Source of the DNA: Paraliobacillus salinarum
GTDB taxonomy: Bacteria > Bacillota > Bacilli > Bacillales > Amphibacillaceae
Reading direction: 5' to 3'
Assembly (NCBI RefSeq): GCF_014083865.1
Contig: NZ_JACEFA010000002.1
Location: 124,001-188,000, forward strand
Length of the DNA stretch: 64,000 nucleotides
A program made the position numbers and the translations under genes. How positions within the stretch are numbered: the stretch's first letter is position 1; every line of letters starts with the position of its first letter. Below the pieces are notes generated by a model. The model saw nothing but the letters and a program-made list of their open reading frames with translations, was not told the DNA's origin and made no database searches. Below are positions 42,617 to 51,912 of the stretch, one piece after another.

Positions 42617-43309
42617 TTATTTTGGTAAGTTTAAAATTACTGTTTCCGCAATCTTAAAGTCCATAATATCGTCTATATCAATAGAGCTCTGCTTATCCAT
42701 TAATGCAGCGTAGCATCCTGTTTTATATATACTATCAGTTATCATTAAATAATCTTTATCTACTATATATAAGGCACCATTTACGCGATAGTAAGTTGGT
42801 AAACTTTGCCTTGGAATACCCACTGCCTCTTGCTTTATGAAACCTTCAAGCGAATGATCTTCAGGTAATATATTGCACCACAATGGTGAATGTTCAACTT
42901 CACATACAGAAACAACAGCATTGGCGTTTTTACCGTTAAAGACATCATATCCATTAATTATATCTTTTGAAGTTCGAAGGGGAGAAGTTGGCTGTAACAA
43001 TGCTATAGTATCAAACTCTCTTCCTGTTTTTTTGTATTCTAATATCGTATCTTTTACAACATCCCATGATGATGATGTATCAGAAGCAAGAAATTCTGAC
43101 CTTAGAAAAGGGACACTAGCCCCCCATTCACGTGCAATCTGTGCATACTCTTCAGAATCTGTCGAAACAAAAACCTCTTCAAATAACTGCGAACTTATTG
43201 CGCTTTCGATAGTATATGCGATTAGAGGTTTTCCATTTAATAACTTTATGTTTTTATCTTGCAATCCTTTAGAACCACTTCTAGCAGGAATAATAGCAAT
43301 ATTACTCAA
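42617..43309 (-). CDS. legF: CMP-legionaminic acid synthetase (NeuA family)
   Basis: 230 residues. The nucleotide-binding start IPARSGSKGLQDKNIKLLNGKPLIAY and later STDSEEYAQIA and LLQPTSPLRTS are those of CMP-nonulosonate cytidylyltransferases. It activates the nonulosonic acid with CTP for transfer. Last gene of the legB-to-legF operon. It could also accept neuraminic acid; the leg-type partners argue for legionaminic acid. Confidence 0.88.
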   Translation of the reverse strand: MSNIAIIPARSGSKGLQDKNIKLLNGKPLIAYTIESAISSQLFEEVFVSTDSEEYAQIAREWGASVPFLRSEFLASDTSSSWDVVKDTILEYKKTGREFDTIALLQPTSPLRTSKDIINGYDVFNGKNANAVVSVCEVEHSPLWCNILPEDHSLEGFIKQEAVGIPRQSLPTYYRVNGALYIVDKDYLMITDSIYKTGCYAALMDKQSSIDIDDIMDFKIAETVILNLPK

Positions 43310-43314
43310 TTACT

Positions 43315-44475
43315 TCACCTCAAATCGTAAAATTTCTTTTTCATTTTTATTCTATTATTTAACAGAAAGTCTTTTACAATATCAACAATCTTTTCTGAAG
43401 TATTACCATCCCCATATGGGTTAATTGTTTTTTTTGCTTGAATTCTAAAGTTACCAGACAACGCAAGTTCAATTGCAGTATTAATATCTTCATAATCTGG
43501 TCTACAATTTATTACACTATTAGCGTGTATCCTACCTTTTTGTCGATCGCCAATATTTATGGTAGGTATACCAAAACTTGGAGCTTCTAGTAATCCGCTT
43601 GATGAATTTCCTATAACCAAAGTACAATATTTCATTGCACTTAAATACCTAGTCATGCCTAAAGAAGTAAACGCTATAGCATTATTATTCACCTCTACAT
43701 ACTCATCAATCAATTTGTTTATAACTCTACCATTTGTATCAGCATTGGCTTTTGTAAATATAAAATCCATTTTTGGATACTTACTTAATACTTCAAGTAT
43801 TACTTTAAATTGCTCTTCTGCACTATTCTCCTCTAAAGTTACTGGATGATAAGTAACCATTGCAAAAGGTCTTTCAAGCTTATAATTAATCGATACTTCT
43901 AATTCTTCTTTAGTTAATAATTGCTCTTTAAAAATATTCTCTACACCTGTTGCTCCAACACAAAATACCCTATCCGGATGTTCTCCAAGTTGAATAACTC
44001 GGCTCTTATATTCTTCTGTACTTGTAAAATGAAGATTACTTATTTTAGTTATGGCATGACGAATTGATTCGTCTACCGCGCCTTCTGTAATTTCCCCCCC
44101 ATGCAGATGAGCTATGGGGATTCTTTGGTTCATCGCTGCAATACAAACTGCTAATGTTTCGTATCGGTCCCCGAGAACAATTAACATATCAGGTTTTAAT
44201 TTCTCATAATAATCTGCGAAGCTAATTATTGCTAAACCCATTGATTTAGATATCGCTACCGGTGTATCAGAACTTAAAAGCATTTCAATTTTATTATCAA
44301 TAACTATTCCGTCTTGCTCAATTTCATTATAAGTCAATCCAAATTCAGGTGATAAATGAGCACCTGTAACCACTAGACGTACGTCAAATTCAGGAATAGA
44401 ATTTAACTTATTAATTACTGGTTTTAATAAGCCGTACTCTGCTCTTGTAGCAGTCAATATACTTATTTTTTTCAT
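43315..44475 (-). CDS. legG: UDP-sugar hydrolysing 2-epimerase (NeuC/LegG)
   Basis: 386 residues. Start ISILTATRAEYGLLKPV, then HLHGGEITEGAVDESIRHAITK and GNSSSGLLEAPSFGIPTINIGDRQKGR, all typical of NeuC-type epimerases. It hydrolyses UDP and inverts C2 to give a free 6-deoxymannose derivative for LegI. Its ATG overlaps the legI stop (ATGA). Confidence 0.9.
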   Translation of the reverse strand: MKKISILTATRAEYGLLKPVINKLNSIPEFDVRLVVTGAHLSPEFGLTYNEIEQDGIVIDNKIEMLLSSDTPVAISKSMGLAIISFADYYEKLKPDMLIVLGDRYETLAVCIAAMNQRIPIAHLHGGEITEGAVDESIRHAITKISNLHFTSTEEYKSRVIQLGEHPDRVFCVGATGVENIFKEQLLTKEELEVSINYKLERPFAMVTYHPVTLEENSAEEQFKVILEVLSKYPKMDFIFTKANADTNGRVINKLIDEYVEVNNNAIAFTSLGMTRYLSAMKYCTLVIGNSSSGLLEAPSFGIPTINIGDRQKGRIHANSVINCRPDYEDINTAIELALSGNFRIQAKKTINPYGDGNTSEKIVDIVKDFLLNNRIKMKKKFYDLR

Positions 44476-45470
44476 AAATTTATCAACTCGTCTTTTTTAA
44501 AATCACGGCTTGCCTTTTTCCCAATTATTTCATACCACATCATAGGTGATAATCCGTTCCCCGGTCTTTTAATTGCTAGGTTTTCACTTGAAAAGATCTC
44601 ACCTTCAGCAATATCCGTTTCTGCAACGATACTTTTTCTGGCAATTGATTTGTTTTTGAACTCTGATTTAGAAGGTTTTTTAATTCCATCACCTAATGCT
44701 AACTCTATATTTCTAATTGATTTCACCAATTGAGCTAGCTCATGCGGTTCTAAGCTTGCTCTATGATCAGGGCCCTCCATATTTCTATCTAAAGTAAAAT
44801 GCTTTTCAATAACCTTTGCTCCTAGCGCTACTGCTGCAATCGGTATTTCAATCCCATTTGTATGGTCAGAATATCCAATATCCACATTGAACGCATTTTT
44901 AATTGTATTCATTGCTAGTAAATTTACATCTTCTATCGGAGTAGGATATTCTGTATTGCAATGTAATACGATAATTTCAGGTGCTCCCGCATCATAAAGT
45001 ACATTAACTGCCGATTCTATTTCTCCTAGACTTGACATGCCAGTTGAGAGGATTACATCCTTACCAAATGATCCAACGTTTTCTAAAAAAGGAAGGTTCG
45101 TTATTTCTCCAGAAGGAACTTTAAAGAAATCTATACCTAAATCATTAAGTAATTCGGCACTCTCTATATCAAAGGCTGTAGACAAAAATTCAATTCCCCT
45201 TTTTTTCGAATACCTTATTAACTCATGATGCATTTCAAGATCTAATTCTAACTTTTTTATCATTTCATATTGACTCTCACGATTATCAGTAGTCAAGTTT
45301 TGATAATTTGCTTTTGGAGCATGTTTGGCAACTAGTTTCTCAGCTTTAAACGTTTGAAACTTCACATAATCTGCTCCTGCCTTTGCCGCTTCCTCAATTA
45401 ACTGTTTTGCAATATCAACTGATCCGTTATGATTCACACCTGCTTCTGCTATAATTATGACATTACTCAT
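44472..45470 (-). CDS. legI: Legionaminic acid synthase (NeuB family)
   Basis: 332 residues: the TIM-barrel NeuB domain (about 1-250; AEAGVNHNGSVDIAKQLI, KVPSGEITNLPFLE, HCNTEYPTP, GYSDHT) and a C-terminal SAF antifreeze-like domain (about 270-330). It condenses the 6-carbon sugar with phosphoenolpyruvate to form the 9-carbon acid. Its start overlaps the formyltransferase stop. Confidence 0.9.
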   Translation of the reverse strand: MSNVIIIAEAGVNHNGSVDIAKQLIEEAAKAGADYVKFQTFKAEKLVAKHAPKANYQNLTTDNRESQYEMIKKLELDLEMHHELIRYSKKRGIEFLSTAFDIESAELLNDLGIDFFKVPSGEITNLPFLENVGSFGKDVILSTGMSSLGEIESAVNVLYDAGAPEIIVLHCNTEYPTPIEDVNLLAMNTIKNAFNVDIGYSDHTNGIEIPIAAVALGAKVIEKHFTLDRNMEGPDHRASLEPHELAQLVKSIRNIELALGDGIKKPSKSEFKNKSIARKSIVAETDIAEGEIFSSENLAIKRPGNGLSPMMWYEIIGKKASRDFKKDELINL

Positions 45471-46363
45471 TGTAGTCTATCTCCAATTCTAATATTACCA
45501 TCGTAATCATATTCATTGATCTCAATTGTTGAATCCAATGTCTTAACGATAACGCCTTTATTTGTTTTGCCAACAACCTGACCTGGGATTCCTTTATATT
45601 TTGGGGCTTGATTAATCATTTTAGCTTTGTTTATTTTTAATTCCATATCGTTTAATTTACTTCTCGCCATAGGCCCTGGCTTACAAATTGCTCTTATAAA
45701 ATTAAAAATGTCCCTACTTGTTTGATTCCAATTTAAAATTTCGTCACCCTCTTGCCTCATTCCGCAATAAAACCCTATTGGGTGAATATCCTTCTGTTTA
45801 AATGGTGTATGCTTACCCTCTTGAATCAATTTAATAGCATCATATAGAATTATCGCGCATTCATTGTATGCTTTATCCAACAAAGTATTATAATCGTCAT
45901 GGTCTGTTATATCAAAACACCTTTGAATTATAATGTCTCCTGTGTCAATGCCTTCATCAACATAATGAACTGTTATTCCAAATTCTGTTTCATCATTAAT
46001 TAATGCCCAATTTAAAATATTACGCCCCCTATAAAAAGGTAATTTTCCAGCATGACAATTTATAGTCTTGAATTTCGGCATGTTCATGATTTCTTTTTTA
46101 AAAATTTGATTAAAGGACATGGACACAAATAAATCGCAATTGTATTCTCGTATTTGATTTAAGAATGCGTCTGAATTAATATCTTTATGTTTTAAATAAT
46201 CAATCTTATATTTATCTGATAATTTTTTTAAGGTTAGATCACTAGTATCATTTCTTACACAGATAAACTTTATTTCAATACTCTCATCTTGAATAAGTAA
46301 TTTAAAGGCTTCATGAGACCATTTCCCGTCAGCAAAATATCCGATCTTCAATTTATTATTCAT
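45467..46363 (-). CDS. Sugar N-formyltransferase (methionyl-tRNA formyltransferase-like)
   Basis: 298 residues with the formyltransferase N-terminal fold and the catalytic triad Asn102 (INCHAG), His104 and Asp140 (VDEGIDTGD), then a C-terminal region. It is not Fmt: it lacks the usual size and sits inside a nonulosonate operon. Enzymes of this type use N10-formyltetrahydrofolate to formylate an amino sugar. It lies between ptmE and legI where a LegH acetyltransferase would be expected. I infer it formylates the 4-amino group made by LegC, which becomes N7 of the nonulosonate. Its stop overlaps legI. Confidence 0.85.
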   Translation of the reverse strand: MNNKLKIGYFADGKWSHEAFKLLIQDESIEIKFICVRNDTSDLTLKKLSDKYKIDYLKHKDINSDAFLNQIREYNCDLFVSMSFNQIFKKEIMNMPKFKTINCHAGKLPFYRGRNILNWALINDETEFGITVHYVDEGIDTGDIIIQRCFDITDHDDYNTLLDKAYNECAIILYDAIKLIQEGKHTPFKQKDIHPIGFYCGMRQEGDEILNWNQTSRDIFNFIRAICKPGPMARSKLNDMELKINKAKMINQAPKYKGIPGQVVGKTNKGVIVKTLDSTIEINEYDYDGNIRIGDRLQ

Positions 46364-46411
46364 CCTATAACATGATGTAAACCAATTACATCATTTCCTC
46401 CCTTCTAAACT

Positions 46412-47455
46412 CTATTTATCAACTTCTAATCTCGTTCTCATTCTTTCCATTTCATCAAGTTGTCCCATATCAAGCCAAGAGTTTTCACTTATTGGGTAAA
46501 CACCTATCTTTTCTCCTGCTTTTTTATATTTTTCTACAATATCCGGAAACCCTACAGCTTTATTATTCTCAAGTTCGTCAATCACTCTAGGGTCAACAAA
46601 ATACATTCCCGTATTTGTAAAGAAAGAGAATTCAGGTTTTTCTCTCATTTTATCTATTTCTCCATTTTCATTTATCTCAACAACACCATATGGTATTCTA
46701 ATATGTTTTAAAGAGCACACCATCGTAATAAGGTTATTCTCCCTTTTATGAAAATCATATATCTTCTTATAATCTTCCTCGATTAAAATATCACAGTTTG
46801 TTAAGATAAATGTTTTATCTATCTTCCCCTTTAATAAACTAAGCCCTCCTCCCGTACCTAGAGGTTCATTTTCATCAACAAAATCCACTTTATAATTTTT
46901 CTCAATTTCATTAAAATATGCTTTAATCATATTCTTTTTATGATTAACTACTAAGTAGAACTCGTCATTACCATATTCATTAAATCTATTTATAATATGT
47001 TCAACAATGGGGATTTCTCCAATTGGTATTAAAGGTTTAGGTAGAATCTTAGTATAAGGATATAGTCTTGTTCCAAGTCCGCCAGCCATTATAACAACTG
47101 GAACTTTAATATTTTCTCGATATTTAATTTCGCCATTCCATAAGACTACAGATATAATATCCTTATTGTTATCCACGATTGGTAATGCTTCAATAGCATT
47201 CTCACGCATGAATTCTTTTGCTATCATTTTATCCTTTTCAAAAATGTATTTTGGATTATAGTTTGCAATATCTTTCACTCTTGCTTCAAGGTTACCTTTT
47301 TTAAGAATCCATCTTCTAATATCACCGTCTGTAATTGCGGCTACAAATTGGCCTTCTCTTACAACAAACAATACTTTCTTAGCGACTTTATCTAGCAAAG
47401 CCATAGCATCGAGCATTGTAGCATTTTCATCAATTAAAAATTCCTTTATATCCAA
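46412..47455 (-). CDS. ptmE: CBS-domain GlcNAc-1-phosphate nucleotidyltransferase (PtmE/LegX-like)
   Basis: 347 residues: two CBS motifs (about 5-115) followed by a sugar nucleotidyltransferase domain (about 120-345) with VIMAGGLGTRLYPYTKILPKP and TNCDILIEEDY. The same fusion in Campylobacter (PtmE) makes GDP-GlcNAc, the dedicated precursor of legionaminic acid. CBS domains may sense nucleotides. It lies between legC and the formyltransferase gene. Confidence 0.85.
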   Translation of the reverse strand: MDIKEFLIDENATMLDAMALLDKVAKKVLFVVREGQFVAAITDGDIRRWILKKGNLEARVKDIANYNPKYIFEKDKMIAKEFMRENAIEALPIVDNNKDIISVVLWNGEIKYRENIKVPVVIMAGGLGTRLYPYTKILPKPLIPIGEIPIVEHIINRFNEYGNDEFYLVVNHKKNMIKAYFNEIEKNYKVDFVDENEPLGTGGGLSLLKGKIDKTFILTNCDILIEEDYKKIYDFHKRENNLITMVCSLKHIRIPYGVVEINENGEIDKMREKPEFSFFTNTGMYFVDPRVIDELENNKAVGFPDIVEKYKKAGEKIGVYPISENSWLDMGQLDEMERMRTRLEVDK

Positions 47456-47469
47456 TGGTCAATCCTCCT

Positions 47470-48633
47470 TTATAGTTTTTTCAAACAATCTATCACATAT
47501 TCAACATCATCTTCTTTTAGATTTGAACTACATGGAATATTTACAACGTGCCTCACGTAATCACTAGCTTTTTCTATTTTATAAGTCTGGCTATCCACAT
47601 AAGGAATTTGTTCACTTATTAATCCCCAAATTGGCCTTACTTGAACTCTTTTTGTTGATAAATATCTTATGACCTCATCCCTATCTAGTGGATAATCATA
47701 GTTTATATATAGTCCATAGAACCAATGATTGCTTCTTATATTTTTATCAAACTCAAGAATGGAAAGTCCTGCAATCTCTTCTATTGCACCTTTATATAAT
47801 CTATAATTTTTTTCTTTTATTTTAATGAAATTTTCTAATTGCTCTAATTGTGCCAATCCAAGTGCAGCCTGTAGATTTGTCATACGGTAGTTATAACCAA
47901 TTTCGTCATGCATGTAATATAATTCATCACTCTTTGCTTGAGTTGTGAGATGCTTCGTTTTTTTTAACAATACTGCATCATCTGAAACAACCATACCTCC
48001 ACCACCGGTAGTCATTATCTTGTTTCCATTAAATGAGTAAACACCAACATCACCAATAGTCCCTGCGAATTTATTCACGTAGGGACCATTGGTGTAATAT
48101 GTCCCAATTGCCTCTGTAGCATCCTCAATAACTTTTAGGTTATAGCTAGTTGCTACCTCCATTATTTGTTCCATTTTAGCCATATTTCCGAACACATGAA
48201 CAACAATAATTGCTTTGATATGTTTTCTAGTCTTATTATTAATTAGCTGTCCATCAATAAAACTACATTGCATTTGACAAAAATCTTTAAGCTTCTCAGC
48301 ATCCATACAAAGAGAATCATCACAGTCCATAAATATGGGTTCTGCCCCAATATACTTTACAGGGTTCACTGCAGCAATAAAGGTTAATGTTGGCACAATA
48401 ACTTCATCAAGTCTCGTTACACCACAAACTTGAAGCGCTATATGTAAACCAGAGGTTCCGTTTTGAACCGATACAGCACCTCTAGCATTCACGTATTTAG
48501 CAGTTTTTTCTTCAAACTCATTAACATATGGACCTCCGGTAGACACCCACTCTGTTTCTACAGCATGAGTTACATATTCTAATTCTTTGCCCTTCAAATT
48601 GGGCACAGATAGAGGGATAAATTTTTGGTTCAT
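47470..48633 (-). CDS. legC: PLP-dependent sugar aminotransferase (LegC, DegT/DnrJ/EryC1 family)
   Basis: 387 residues with the family landmarks VQNGTSGLHIAL, VIEDATEAIGTYY, and SFNGNKIMTTGGGGM carrying the PLP Lys. It transfers an amino group to C4 of the 4-keto sugar made by LegB. 12 bases after legB. Confidence 0.9.
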   Translation of the reverse strand: MNQKFIPLSVPNLKGKELEYVTHAVETEWVSTGGPYVNEFEEKTAKYVNARGAVSVQNGTSGLHIALQVCGVTRLDEVIVPTLTFIAAVNPVKYIGAEPIFMDCDDSLCMDAEKLKDFCQMQCSFIDGQLINNKTRKHIKAIIVVHVFGNMAKMEQIMEVATSYNLKVIEDATEAIGTYYTNGPYVNKFAGTIGDVGVYSFNGNKIMTTGGGGMVVSDDAVLLKKTKHLTTQAKSDELYYMHDEIGYNYRMTNLQAALGLAQLEQLENFIKIKEKNYRLYKGAIEEIAGLSILEFDKNIRSNHWFYGLYINYDYPLDRDEVIRYLSTKRVQVRPIWGLISEQIPYVDSQTYKIEKASDYVRHVVNIPCSSNLKEDDVEYVIDCLKKL

Positions 48634-48645
48634 ACGGTACCTCTC

Positions 48646-49626
48646 CTATATGTTATAAATATCTGTTTTATATTTTTCTAAATTACCTTTAAAAAATTCA
48701 ATTGTTTCCGCTAGACCCTGTTCAAATGTATATTGTGGTTCCCAATTTGTTAAGCTCTTGATTTTTGCGTTAGAGCCTAGCAAGCGGTTAACTTCACTAT
48801 TCTCAGGTCTTAATCTCTGTTCATCACATATAATTTTGGCGTTAGGATTAATTTGTCTGATTAGCTCTTCTGCAAGTTTCCCTATAGATATCTCATTTTG
48901 TGTAGCTATATTAATTTCTTCTCCAATTGTATTTTTTGACTTTGCAATCTCAATAAAACCATTTGCTGTATCCTTTACAAAGTTAAAATCTCTAGTCGGC
49001 GTTAATGACCCCAGTTCGATTTCCTCTTTTCCTGAAAGAAGCTGTGTAATTATTGTAGGAATTACTGCTCTTGCAGATTGACGTGGACCATATGTATTAA
49101 AAGGTCTTACAATTGTTATAGGCATATCAAAGCTTCTATAGAAAGATTCAGCTATCCTGTCTGCTCCTATTTTAGTAGCTGAGTATGGAGATTGTCCTTG
49201 AAATGGATGAACTTCATCAATTGGAACATATTTAGCAGTTCCATATACCTCTGAAGTTGAAGTAACTAGAACCCTCTTTACGTCAAGATCTTTTGCTGCT
49301 TGTAAAACATTCAAAGTTCCCTTTATGTTTGTATCAACATATGAGTCTGGAGAATGATAACTGAAAGGTATGGCAATTAACGCAGCTAAATGATGAACCT
49401 CATCTATTCCTTTCATAGCTTCTTTTACACCATTAGGGTCCCTAATGTCCCCCGCAAAAATTTCTATATCACTAAGTTTACTTTTAGGAAGTGTATCGAG
49501 CCATCCCCATGAATTGAAGGAATTGTAATATACAAAAGCCCTCACATCACAACCATCATCTAATAGTTTTTCAACAAGATGACTCCCAATAAAACCATCT
49601 GCACCAGTAACTAATACTTTTTTCAT
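48646..49626 (-). CDS. legB: NDP-GlcNAc 4,6-dehydratase (LegB)
   Basis: 326 residues, extended SDR with VTGADGFIGSHLVE, STSEVYG and the catalytic YSATK, plus the PFNTYGPRQSARAVIP segment typical of LegB. It makes the 4-keto-6-deoxy sugar that begins the legionaminic branch. First gene of the operon; the A/T-rich 220 bases upstream (49627-49848) should hold the promoter, but no unambiguous -35/-10 pair is seen. Confidence 0.88.
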   Translation of the reverse strand: MKKVLVTGADGFIGSHLVEKLLDDGCDVRAFVYYNSFNSWGWLDTLPKSKLSDIEIFAGDIRDPNGVKEAMKGIDEVHHLAALIAIPFSYHSPDSYVDTNIKGTLNVLQAAKDLDVKRVLVTSTSEVYGTAKYVPIDEVHPFQGQSPYSATKIGADRIAESFYRSFDMPITIVRPFNTYGPRQSARAVIPTIITQLLSGKEEIELGSLTPTRDFNFVKDTANGFIEIAKSKNTIGEEINIATQNEISIGKLAEELIRQINPNAKIICDEQRLRPENSEVNRLLGSNAKIKSLTNWEPQYTFEQGLAETIEFFKGNLEKYKTDIYNI

Positions 49627-49848
49627 TTTTTTGCACCTCTCTCACATCATATTCTTACATAAATATATTTTATTGTTTAATTAATAAAAATTAAACTTAT
49701 CATTATAATATGTTCAGTCAATTCTTCCGTTTTTCACCTTTTTTAATTGTGGTCCAATCATATAAAATTTTGTTAAGTTAACCCCATACTTTTTCGAATC
49801 TTGTTGATCCAGTTACTATTACATCGGCTTCTTTTATCTAATTATTAA

Positions 49849-50046
49849 CTAGAAGACTGTCTTTTCTTTTTCATTCATAACACAAACTTTTGATCTAAAA
49901 GTAATAACAACTTTATCACAAATTCTATCATTAATCCTTACTACCTGTATCCCATTTTTCTTTATAAACTCAATGATTTTCTCTTGTTCCATTACATTCA
50001 TTTCACAGAAAGAATTCGTTATCCTATTATCATTAGTATATATCAT
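49849..50046 (-). CDS. Possible small hypothetical gene
   Basis: 65 residues, start ATG with a weak GAAGAAAA site. No domain is recognised. Lys- and Ile-rich composition is plausible for a small protein. It is divergent from the ComK-like gene. Weakly supported. Confidence 0.3.
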   Translation of the reverse strand: MIYTNDNRITNSFCEMNVMEQEKIIEFIKKNGIQVVRINDRICDKVVITFRSKVCVMNEKEKTVF

Positions 50047-50168
50047 TTTTTCTTCTATTAAATAAAATTTCTATTCAATTTCCTCATTTTACTCGCTCTA
50101 AAATCCCCCCACCTACCAAACTAGCATTAAAGTTCGTGGCGTCAACATGCAGAATATTGGAAACTAGC

Positions 50169-50672
50169 ATGGAAGATGTCTCAATAGTAAGGGGGATTAT
50201 CATAATAATTAAAGAGGATTACACGATAAATAAGTGGACACTGGCTATTGTGCCCACCGCTTCAATCGACCATCATGCTATGGTACTTGAAGCAAGCAAA
50301 ACTACTTATGTCAAGCAAACACCGCTAGAAATCATTGAACAAAATTGTTTAAATAATGGCGCAACGTTTCGCGGCAGACAGCACGCTTCTCAGCAATTAT
50401 TACATAAGAAACAAAAAGTTCCGATTGTCATTCGAGAACATCCTACAAGATATGCTTTCCCAACACAATCACCGAAAAATTTTTCATGTAGCTGGATTAT
50501 TGCTAATCACATCATTCATATCGATGTAAATAAAAGCACAAATGAAACAACATTTCCGACAACAATATACTTCAAGTCCAAGCAAACACTTCATCTGGAA
50601 GAATCAACCTATCAAATTAAACAGCAATTCGAACAAACTCTAGCACTACATCAAGCACTAAAAAACGGATAG
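50169..50672 (+). CDS. comK: ComK-like competence transcription factor
   Basis: 167 residues from the ATG at 50169; an in-frame GTG at 50136 is an alternative, neither with a strong ribosome site. The protein follows ComK in order: NCLNNGATFRGR, KVPIVI, YAFPTQSP, CSWIIANHIIHI, TTIYFKSKQTLHL. It is shorter than B. subtilis ComK (192 residues) at the C-terminus, which there carries regulatory residues for MecA/ClpC. It should bind DNA as a regulator of DNA uptake genes. It sits with two small plus-strand genes between two polysaccharide operons. Confidence 0.75.
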   Translation: MEDVSIVRGIIIIIKEDYTINKWTLAIVPTASIDHHAMVLEASKTTYVKQTPLEIIEQNCLNNGATFRGRQHASQQLLHKKQKVPIVIREHPTRYAFPTQSPKNFSCSWIIANHIIHIDVNKSTNETTFPTTIYFKSKQTLHLEESTYQIKQQFEQTLALHQALKNG

Positions 50673-50759
50673 ATTATTTCATATCTTTCTATCGAAAAAA
50701 AGATTACAATAATGAAGAAGACTATTTTCACCTAAACCAACATGGAAAGGATTTTTCTC

Positions 50760-51068
50760 ATGAAACCCGATACATTTAGTTTGGTTTTAGATCCCGCTAT
50801 TGCAGAAAAAACATATTTTGAAGGAATGCTCATCCACCCAACAGATCCACAGCATGGAATCGCTGTATTACGAAAAAACGACGATGACCTCACAATAGTT
50901 CTTTATAAAGTGTTGTTTCACCCACCATCACAGTACAAAGCAGACTATCATTTATTAACAAAATCATTCAAAACAGAAAAAGCAATTCAAACATTTCTAG
51001 CTACATTCTCTACATTAAACGGTGAAGAATTTTGGGCATTTATCAGAAAGTGGGACAAAAGGGTCTGA
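50760..51068 (+). CDS. Unknown small protein with REP-encoded C-terminus
   Basis: 102 residues from the ATG at 50760 (AAAGGA upstream). No known domain. The last residues KWDKRV and the stop codon come from a REP unit that begins at 51051. Located 87 bases after the ComK-like gene on the same strand, so it may be cotranscribed with it. Confidence 0.6.
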   Translation: MKPDTFSLVLDPAIAEKTYFEGMLIHPTDPQHGIAVLRKNDDDLTIVLYKVLFHPPSQYKADYHLLTKSFKTEKAIQTFLATFSTLNGEEFWAFIRKWDKRV

Positions 51069-51113
51069 CCCCAATGTCCCAATGGGGCGTTGGGGTCAGA
51101 CCCTAGCGCCCCA
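51051..51113. repeat. REP pair (GGGACA then GGGGCG subtype) with T-run
   Basis: Unit A 51051-51081 overlaps the end of the upstream gene. Unit B 51083-51113 follows after one base and is followed by six T on the plus strand, so the pair could act as a terminator there. These are the only REPs right of 18.6 kb. Confidence 0.9.
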
Positions 51114-51194
51114 TTTTTTCGTTATAATTAGGTAGCACTATAGTTCGTGGTATTCCCTCTCTACTTCTTAGAAAATCAGTAAGAGGGAAAATTA

Positions 51195-51452
51195 ATGACC
51201 ACTACTGAATTTAAGCATTTTTATGGGCAATACATAACGAAAAAAAGAAGAGAAATTGGGTTATCTCAAGAGGAATGTGCAGAAGTAATTGGTATCTCAA
51301 AGGATGCATTAAGTAGAATCGAACGAGGCATCAATGCGCCGAATTATTATACCAGTTTCGCACTGCACAAGTACTTACAATTAGACTTTGATTATCTTTT
51401 TAGTGCATATGAAAAATATATTGATGGCCAAGATACATCAGATGAGGAATAG
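51195..51452 (+). CDS. Small Xre-family transcriptional regulator
   Basis: 85 residues: a Cro/CI-type helix-turn-helix (about 12-65; LSQEECAEVIGISKDALSRIERGINAP) with a short acidic end. GAGGG-type site upstream. Targets unknown; it lies next to the ComK-like gene and far from an integrase, so prophage origin is not indicated. Confidence 0.85.
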   Translation: MTTTEFKHFYGQYITKKRREIGLSQEECAEVIGISKDALSRIERGINAPNYYTSFALHKYLQLDFDYLFSAYEKYIDGQDTSDEE

Positions 51453-51912
51453 ACAGTATAATGCACAAGTTTTTATTTAGCTATAGTCTAATATCACCAT
51501 TATACTTATAATCTCATAGAGGAGTCTACAGATAGAGGTACAGCTCATACAATATGTTGACTGTGCCTTTATTCATTTTTTATAGAAGACCACCACAAAA
51601 TGGACTACATCAATTCGTAAAAAGAATCTTTACCTAGGTGCTGCACATACATTGCCACTAGCTCAACAACCCAATTTAAAACAACGCGTCACGCACCTCT
51701 AAATTACCAAACACGAACTTCAGAAGCTGCCGATATGTAAAAATCTCAACTTCTTTTACTCTTTCAACATTTTCTATTCTGTCTTCCTCGTTATGATTGA
51801 CCGCATGATAATAATAACGCTTGATGTATTATAAGATTTTATACTTGTATATGTTACCCGATCAGACGAATAGATTAATCTGCGTGATTAATCTAGAAAA
51901 GTTATACATAGG
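51453..51912. other. 460-base gap with no convincing gene
   Basis: A/T-rich sequence following the Xre gene. Short frames lack ribosome sites. I see no repeat, RNA gene or terminator that can be supported. Confidence 0.4.

Noticed and set aside
42617-45470. Sialic acid (Neu5Ac) synthesis
   Set aside because: NeuA/B/C-like enzymes alone would fit, but legB, legC and ptmE in the same operon indicate legionaminic acid.
45467-46363. Methionyl-tRNA formyltransferase (fmt)
   Set aside because: Although the fold and triad match, its position inside a nonulosonate operon with start/stop overlap points to a sugar formyltransferase; fmt is normally next to def.
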